NCBI GenBank assembly: GCA_964599915.1 | Contig: CAZRHR010000020.1 | Location: 1 to 36,868, forward strand | DNA length: 36,868 nt | From: CAZRHR01 sp964599915 | GTDB taxonomy: Bacteria; Bacteroidota; Bacteroidia; CAIKAF01 | Direction: 5' to 3' | Shown: positions 33,360-36,868 of the stretch, piece after piece | How the letters are laid out: each line of letters starts with the position of its first letter | Numbering within the stretch: the first letter of the stretch is position 1 | The notes under the pieces: generated by a model | The model's input: the letters and a program-made list of their open reading frames with translations, nothing else | Told to the model about the DNA's origin: nothing | The model's database searches: none | Made by a program: the position numbers and the translations under genes

Positions 33360-34517
33360 TTATTCTTGCCAGCTTTTAAAATAATCTGGGTCTTCCAAAG
33401 CCAAAGCTTGCTGGGTGATTTGTAAAGGACGGAAAGTGTCAATCATCACCGCCAATTCGTTGGTTTCTGTTTTCCCAATGGAACGCTCCATGGCGCCGGG
33501 TTGTGGGCCGTGAGGAATACCACCGGGATGTAAGGTAATCATCCCTCGCTCCACATCGTTGCGGCTCATAAAATCACCGTCTACATAATAAAGCACTTCG
33601 TCGGAATCGATGTTGGAATGGTTGTATGGTGCGGGAATGGCTTTGGGATGATAGTCATAAAGCCGCGGGCAAAAGGAACACACAACAAAAGCATCATTCT
33701 CAAACGTTTGATGCACGGGAGGTGGCTGATGCACCCTGCCGGTAATCGGTTCAAAGTTATGGATGGAAAAGCCGTAGGGAAAATTGTACCCATCCCAACC
33801 CACAACATCAAATGGATGGGTTTGATAGTAGATGTTGTGTAAAACACCTTCTTTTTTCACCCGTATTAAAAATTCGCCTGCTTCATCATAGGTTTCAAGA
33901 GTGCGAGGCAGCTTTAAATCACGCTCACAATAAGGACTATGTTCTAACAATTGTCCGAAATGATTGCGGTATCGCTTGGGTGTATAAATGGGGTGTGCTG
34001 ACTCTGTTATGAGCAGCCTGTTATTCGGCGTTTCAAAGGAAAAAGCATGAATGATGCCTCTTGGAATCAGGAGATAATCGCCGGGTTCAAATGGAATATT
34101 ACCAACCATGGTACGTAAGATGCCGGTTCCTTCATGAACGAACACCAATTCGTCCGCATCGGCATTTTTATAGAAATAATCCGCCATGGTTTGCTGTGGA
34201 GCAGCCAAGGAAATGGACAGGTCATTATTGAAAAGGACATACGTACGCGCCTCCAAGTAATCTGGCTTAGGTTGGCTGCGAAATCCCAACAACCTGCGGG
34301 GATGAATATTTTTGGCGATGGCCGCTTCCGGCGCCATGGGCGTGGACGCGCCGAAGCGGGCAATCCGTGTAGGCCTATGGTGATGATATAATAAGCTGGA
34401 CATACCGGCAAAACCAATGGTGCCGAACAATTGCTCATAAAACAATCCTCCCTTCGGCTTTTCAAACTGAACATGCCGTTTCGAAGGAATCTGACCGAGT
34501 GTATGGTAAATGGGCAT
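33360..34517 (-). CDS. hmgA: Homogentisate 1,2-dioxygenase
   Basis: This 385-residue cupin-fold Fe(II) enzyme opens the ring of homogentisate to maleylacetoacetate. The metal-ligand region is intact: YNHSNIDSDEVLYYVDGDF (His and Glu ligands) and LHPGGIPHGPQPGAME (His ligand). The N-terminus (YHTLGQIPSKRHVQF, LYHHHRP) is typical of the shorter bacterial enzymes. It is the first gene of the hmgA-hppD pair, with a TACCTTTG box upstream. The next enzymes, maleylacetoacetate isomerase and fumarylacetoacetase, are not in the window. Confidence 0.95.
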   Translation of the reverse strand: MPIYHTLGQIPSKRHVQFEKPKGGLFYEQLFGTIGFAGMSSLLYHHHRPTRIARFGASTPMAPEAAIAKNIHPRRLLGFRSQPKPDYLEARTYVLFNNDLSISLAAPQQTMADYFYKNADADELVFVHEGTGILRTMVGNIPFEPGDYLLIPRGIIHAFSFETPNNRLLITESAHPIYTPKRYRNHFGQLLEHSPYCERDLKLPRTLETYDEAGEFLIRVKKEGVLHNIYYQTHPFDVVGWDGYNFPYGFSIHNFEPITGRVHQPPPVHQTFENDAFVVCSFCPRLYDYHPKAIPAPYNHSNIDSDEVLYYVDGDFMSRNDVERGMITLHPGGIPHGPQPGAMERSIGKTETNELAVMIDTFRPLQITQQALALEDPDYFKSWQE

Positions 34518-34539
34518 TACCTAAGTTTTGATAGGCTTC

Positions 34540-34547
34540 AAAGGTAC
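34540..34547 (-). promoter_or_regulatory. -7 box TACCTTTG for hmgA-hppD
   Basis: TACCTTTG on the minus strand lies 22 nt before the hmgA ATG at 34517, with a TTTT 17 bases upstream standing in for the -33 TTTG. It is the same -7 sequence as in front of cyoE. Confidence 0.5.
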
Positions 34548-34605
34548 TAAATCTTGTATAAGGAAAACATGAGATTTATCAGGTGACTTTCCCTGTTTAC
34601 GCTTC

Positions 34606-35346
34606 TTATTTTTTCAAATTCAACTTTTTAAACGCCGCTTTAGAGGCCATTTGCTGAGCTTTTTTCTTGGATGTTCCTTCGCCAGTACCCATGACTTCCT
34701 GATCAATCAATAGATTTATTACGTAGCGTCTATTTTCGCCCCGCCCGGTTTCACGCGTGGTTTCAAAAGAAATTTGCTTTTTGTTCCGCTGGGCCCACAT
34801 GAACAATTCACTTTTATAATCTGTGGTATCCAACTTTGGCTGGCCCGGCTGATGCTTAAAAGGCTGCAACAAATGGGCGGAAACGAACGCCACGGTTTTG
34901 GTAAAACCGGACTCCACATAAATGGCTCCAATGAAGGCTTCCAAGGTATTTCCCTTGACGTCCTCGGGGATCATGTCTTTTGAAAATTTTCCCTGAATCC
35001 ATTTTTCCAGTCCAAGCCGACCTGCTACATGGTTGAGTTGCTGCCGATTGACCAGGGAAGACCTCAATCGGGTGAGTTCACCTTCGTCTTTGTCCGGATG
35101 TTGCTGATAAATGTAATCTGTGACAATTAAATCCAATACAGAGTCACCCAAAAATTCCAACCGCTCATTATGAATTCTTTGTCCCTCGGATTTATACCCT
35201 GCAGATGAGTGCACAAAGGCAAGTTCATAAGGCTGAAACGTACTGGGACAATATCCTAAGATTTCAGTGATTTTTACTTGCAACTCCGTTTGAGGTCTTG
35301 TCTCTGGAGTAGCTCCAAGCAACCGTTGTAAAAAACTGAGGTTCAA
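34606..35346 (-). CDS. rnc: Ribonuclease III
   Basis: This 246-residue double-strand RNA endonuclease matures rRNA. The signature HNERLEFLGDSVLDL (59-73) is present, and the second catalytic segment is VKGNTLEAFIGAIYVESG (130-147) with Glu136. A dsRNA-binding domain follows (about 165-245: DYKSELFMWAQRNK, then GTGEGTSKKKAQQMASKAAF). At position 133 there is Asn where many RNase III proteins have the metal-binding Asp. It lies 14 nt after fabF in the conserved acpP-fabF-rnc operon. Confidence 0.95.
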   Translation of the reverse strand: MNLSFLQRLLGATPETRPQTELQVKITEILGYCPSTFQPYELAFVHSSAGYKSEGQRIHNERLEFLGDSVLDLIVTDYIYQQHPDKDEGELTRLRSSLVNRQQLNHVAGRLGLEKWIQGKFSKDMIPEDVKGNTLEAFIGAIYVESGFTKTVAFVSAHLLQPFKHQPGQPKLDTTDYKSELFMWAQRNKKQISFETTRETGRGENRRYVINLLIDQEVMGTGEGTSKKKAQQMASKAAFKKLNLKK

Positions 35347-35360
35347 AAGTAAACCGTAAC

Positions 35361-36608
35361 TTAACCCTGATACGCTTTAAACACGACAGATGCGTTATGG
35401 CCTCCAAACCCAAAGGTGTTTGAAAGTGCGGCTCTGATGTTGCGTTTTTTCGGGGTGTGGAAAGTCAGATCCAAGCCTGAATCGATTTCCGGATCATCCG
35501 TAAAATGGTTGATGGTAGGGGGAACGGTTTGGTGATGAAGTGCCATTACACAAGCAATGGCTTCAATGGCACCGGCGGCACCTAAAAGGTGTCCGGTCAT
35601 GGATTTGGTGGAGGAAATGCTAAGGTTGTAAGCATGATCTCCAAAAACTTTTTTAATGGCGATGGTTTCTGCAATATCACCTAGGGGTGTAGATGTTCCA
35701 TGCACATTGATGTAATCTACTTCCTCAGGTTGCAAACCAGCGTCTTTTAAGGTGCGCAACATCACATTGTTTGCACCTAATCCTTCGGGATGTGGAGCGG
35801 TGATGTGATGCGCATCGGCCGTAGCGCCACCTCCTGCAATTTCTGCATAGATGGTTGCTCCACGCCGTTTGGCATGTTCTAATTCCTCCAAGACAAGGGC
35901 GCCGGCACCTTCTCCTAAGACAAAACCATCGCGGTCTTTGTCGAAAGGACGTGAGGCCGTAGCGGGGTCGTCATTTCTGGTAGAAAGGGCATGCATGGCG
36001 TTAAAGCCACCTATTCCCGCCACGTTGACTGCTGCTTCTGAGCCACCGGTCACAATAATATCCGCTTTGTCTCTGCGAATGAGATCTAAAGCGTCGATCA
36101 TGGAATGGGTGGAACTGGCACAGGCGGAAACCGTAGCGAAATTGGGTCCTCTGAATCCAAATTTAATGGAGATATGACCAGCGGCAATATCCACAATCAC
36201 TTTGGGAATAAAGAAAGGATTAAACCTTGGGGTTCCATCTCCACGTGCGAAGTCGCCAATTTCCTGGATGAGGGTATCTAATCCGCCAATACCGGAAGCC
36301 CAAAGCACACCGGCACGGTCAGGGTCGAAATTTCCTTCTTTTATACCTGCATGTTCCACCGCTTCGGTGGCGCATACCAAGGCATATTGCACGAAAGGAT
36401 CTAGTTTTCGCGCTTCTTTGCGATCCAGAAATGCTAAGGGGTCGAAACCCTTTACCTCGCAAGCAAACTTGGTTTTAAAAAGTGAAGCATCGAAGCGGGT
36501 TATCGGAGCTGCACCGCTTTGGCCACGGACTAATCCGTCCCAGTAAGCAGACAGGGTATTTCCAATGGGAGTTAATGCCCCCAAGCCGGTTACGACCACT
36601 CGCCTCAA
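35361..36608 (-). CDS. fabF: 3-Oxoacyl-ACP synthase II
   Basis: This 415-residue thiolase-fold enzyme condenses malonyl-ACP with acyl-ACP in fatty-acid elongation. The Cys-His-His triad is visible: Cys163 (SACASSTHSM), His303 (NVHGTSTPLGD) and His340 (MTGHLLGAAGA), plus Lys335. The length fits FabF. It follows acpP by 26 nt and precedes rnc by 14 nt, the usual arrangement, so the three are an operon. Confidence 0.96.
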   Translation of the reverse strand: MRRVVVTGLGALTPIGNTLSAYWDGLVRGQSGAAPITRFDASLFKTKFACEVKGFDPLAFLDRKEARKLDPFVQYALVCATEAVEHAGIKEGNFDPDRAGVLWASGIGGLDTLIQEIGDFARGDGTPRFNPFFIPKVIVDIAAGHISIKFGFRGPNFATVSACASSTHSMIDALDLIRRDKADIIVTGGSEAAVNVAGIGGFNAMHALSTRNDDPATASRPFDKDRDGFVLGEGAGALVLEELEHAKRRGATIYAEIAGGGATADAHHITAPHPEGLGANNVMLRTLKDAGLQPEEVDYINVHGTSTPLGDIAETIAIKKVFGDHAYNLSISSTKSMTGHLLGAAGAIEAIACVMALHHQTVPPTINHFTDDPEIDSGLDLTFHTPKKRNIRAALSNTFGFGGHNASVVFKAYQG

Positions 36609-36634
36609 TGCCGTACTTTTTAAAGGTTAATGAA

Positions 36635-36868
36635 TTACTTAGCGTTTTCCTCGATGTAGGCGATGGCTTCTCCTACGGTGTTGATTTTTTCCGCCTGATC
36701 GTCGGGAATAGCAATATTGAATTCTTTTTCAAATTCCATAATGAGTTCCACGGTATCCAGAGAATCCGCGCCAAGATCGGTCGTGAAGCTGGCAGCGGGA
36801 TTTACCTCGCCCTCGTCAACACCGAGTTTGTCAACGATAATAGATTTTACCCGTGATGCAATGTCTGA
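36635..36868 (-). CDS. acpP: Acyl carrier protein (cut by window edge)
   Basis: Seventy-seven residues are in the window, starting SDIASRVKSIIVDKLGV, so probably only the initiator Met is missing. The phosphopantetheine-bearing serine is in the DSLD motif (GADSLDTVELIMEFE). It carries the growing acyl chain as a thioester for fatty-acid synthesis. It stands directly before fabF. Confidence 0.95.
   Translation of the reverse strand, partial: SDIASRVKSIIVDKLGVDEGEVNPAASFTTDLGADSLDTVELIMEFEKEFNIAIPDDQAEKINTVGEAIAYIEENAK

Noticed and set aside
1..36868. CRISPR arrays, tRNA or rRNA genes
   Set aside because: No regularly spaced short repeats and no cloverleaf or rRNA-like segments were seen in any intergenic region by eye.

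Overview
The window comes from a member of the Bacteroidota. Four things support this: gliding-motility proteins GldE and GldD beside ssb, a stand-alone homocysteine-binding half of MetH, a Bacteroidota-style cytochrome oxidase assembly cluster (cyoE, two subunit III genes, subunit IV, SCO, DUF420), and several -7 boxes of the TAnnTTTG type (TACCTTTG, TATCTTTG, TATATTTG) in front of operons. Species cannot be told from the sequence. From 13253 to the right edge almost every gene is on the minus strand, and genes are tightly packed with many ATGA or TAATG overlaps.

Left region (1-4081): AT-rich accessory DNA. It holds a HpaII-like type II restriction-modification operon (methyltransferase, a 109-residue unknown protein, endonuclease). 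Upstream of it lies a small nuclease-like gene that appears broken by a frameshift. Long AT-rich intergenic stretches hold nothing recognisable.

Giant gene region (4082-13327): a 2898-codon cyclic beta-1,2-glucan synthase (GT84 plus GH94, NdvB/Cgs type) on the plus strand, alone between two 82-bp direct repeats (80/82 identical by eye). The right repeat is the 3' end of the neighbouring PIG-V-like membrane glycosyltransferase gene. The left repeat is therefore a detached copy of that gene's last 24 codons and stop. This looks like a 9.2-kb insertion or duplication at the 3' end of a host gene.

Respiratory cluster (13253-19493, minus): cyoE, two cox3 genes, cox4, a SCO-like protein in which both copper-binding cysteines are replaced by serine, a normal SCO lipoprotein, DUF420, a 75-residue membrane protein with a periplasmic CxxC, and the PIG-V-like protein. 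The cox1 and cox2 genes are not in the window.

Housekeeping region (19524-36868): the metH homocysteine domain; a DUF4412-like exported protein; gldE and gldD as one continuous reading frame behind ssb; a RidA protein on the plus strand; a polytopic membrane protein with a charged coiled tail; prs; rRNA methyltransferases rsmF-like and rlmB; a BamA/TamA-like outer membrane protein; ung; a tiny lipoprotein; osmC; the tyrosine-degradation pair hmgA-hppD; and the acpP-fabF-rnc operon, with acpP cut by the window edge.

The items most worth a second look are the repeat-flanked cyclic glucan synthase segment, the gldE-gldD fusion with an internal lipobox, the cysteine-free SCO paralog, and the unknown gene inside the HpaII-like operon.
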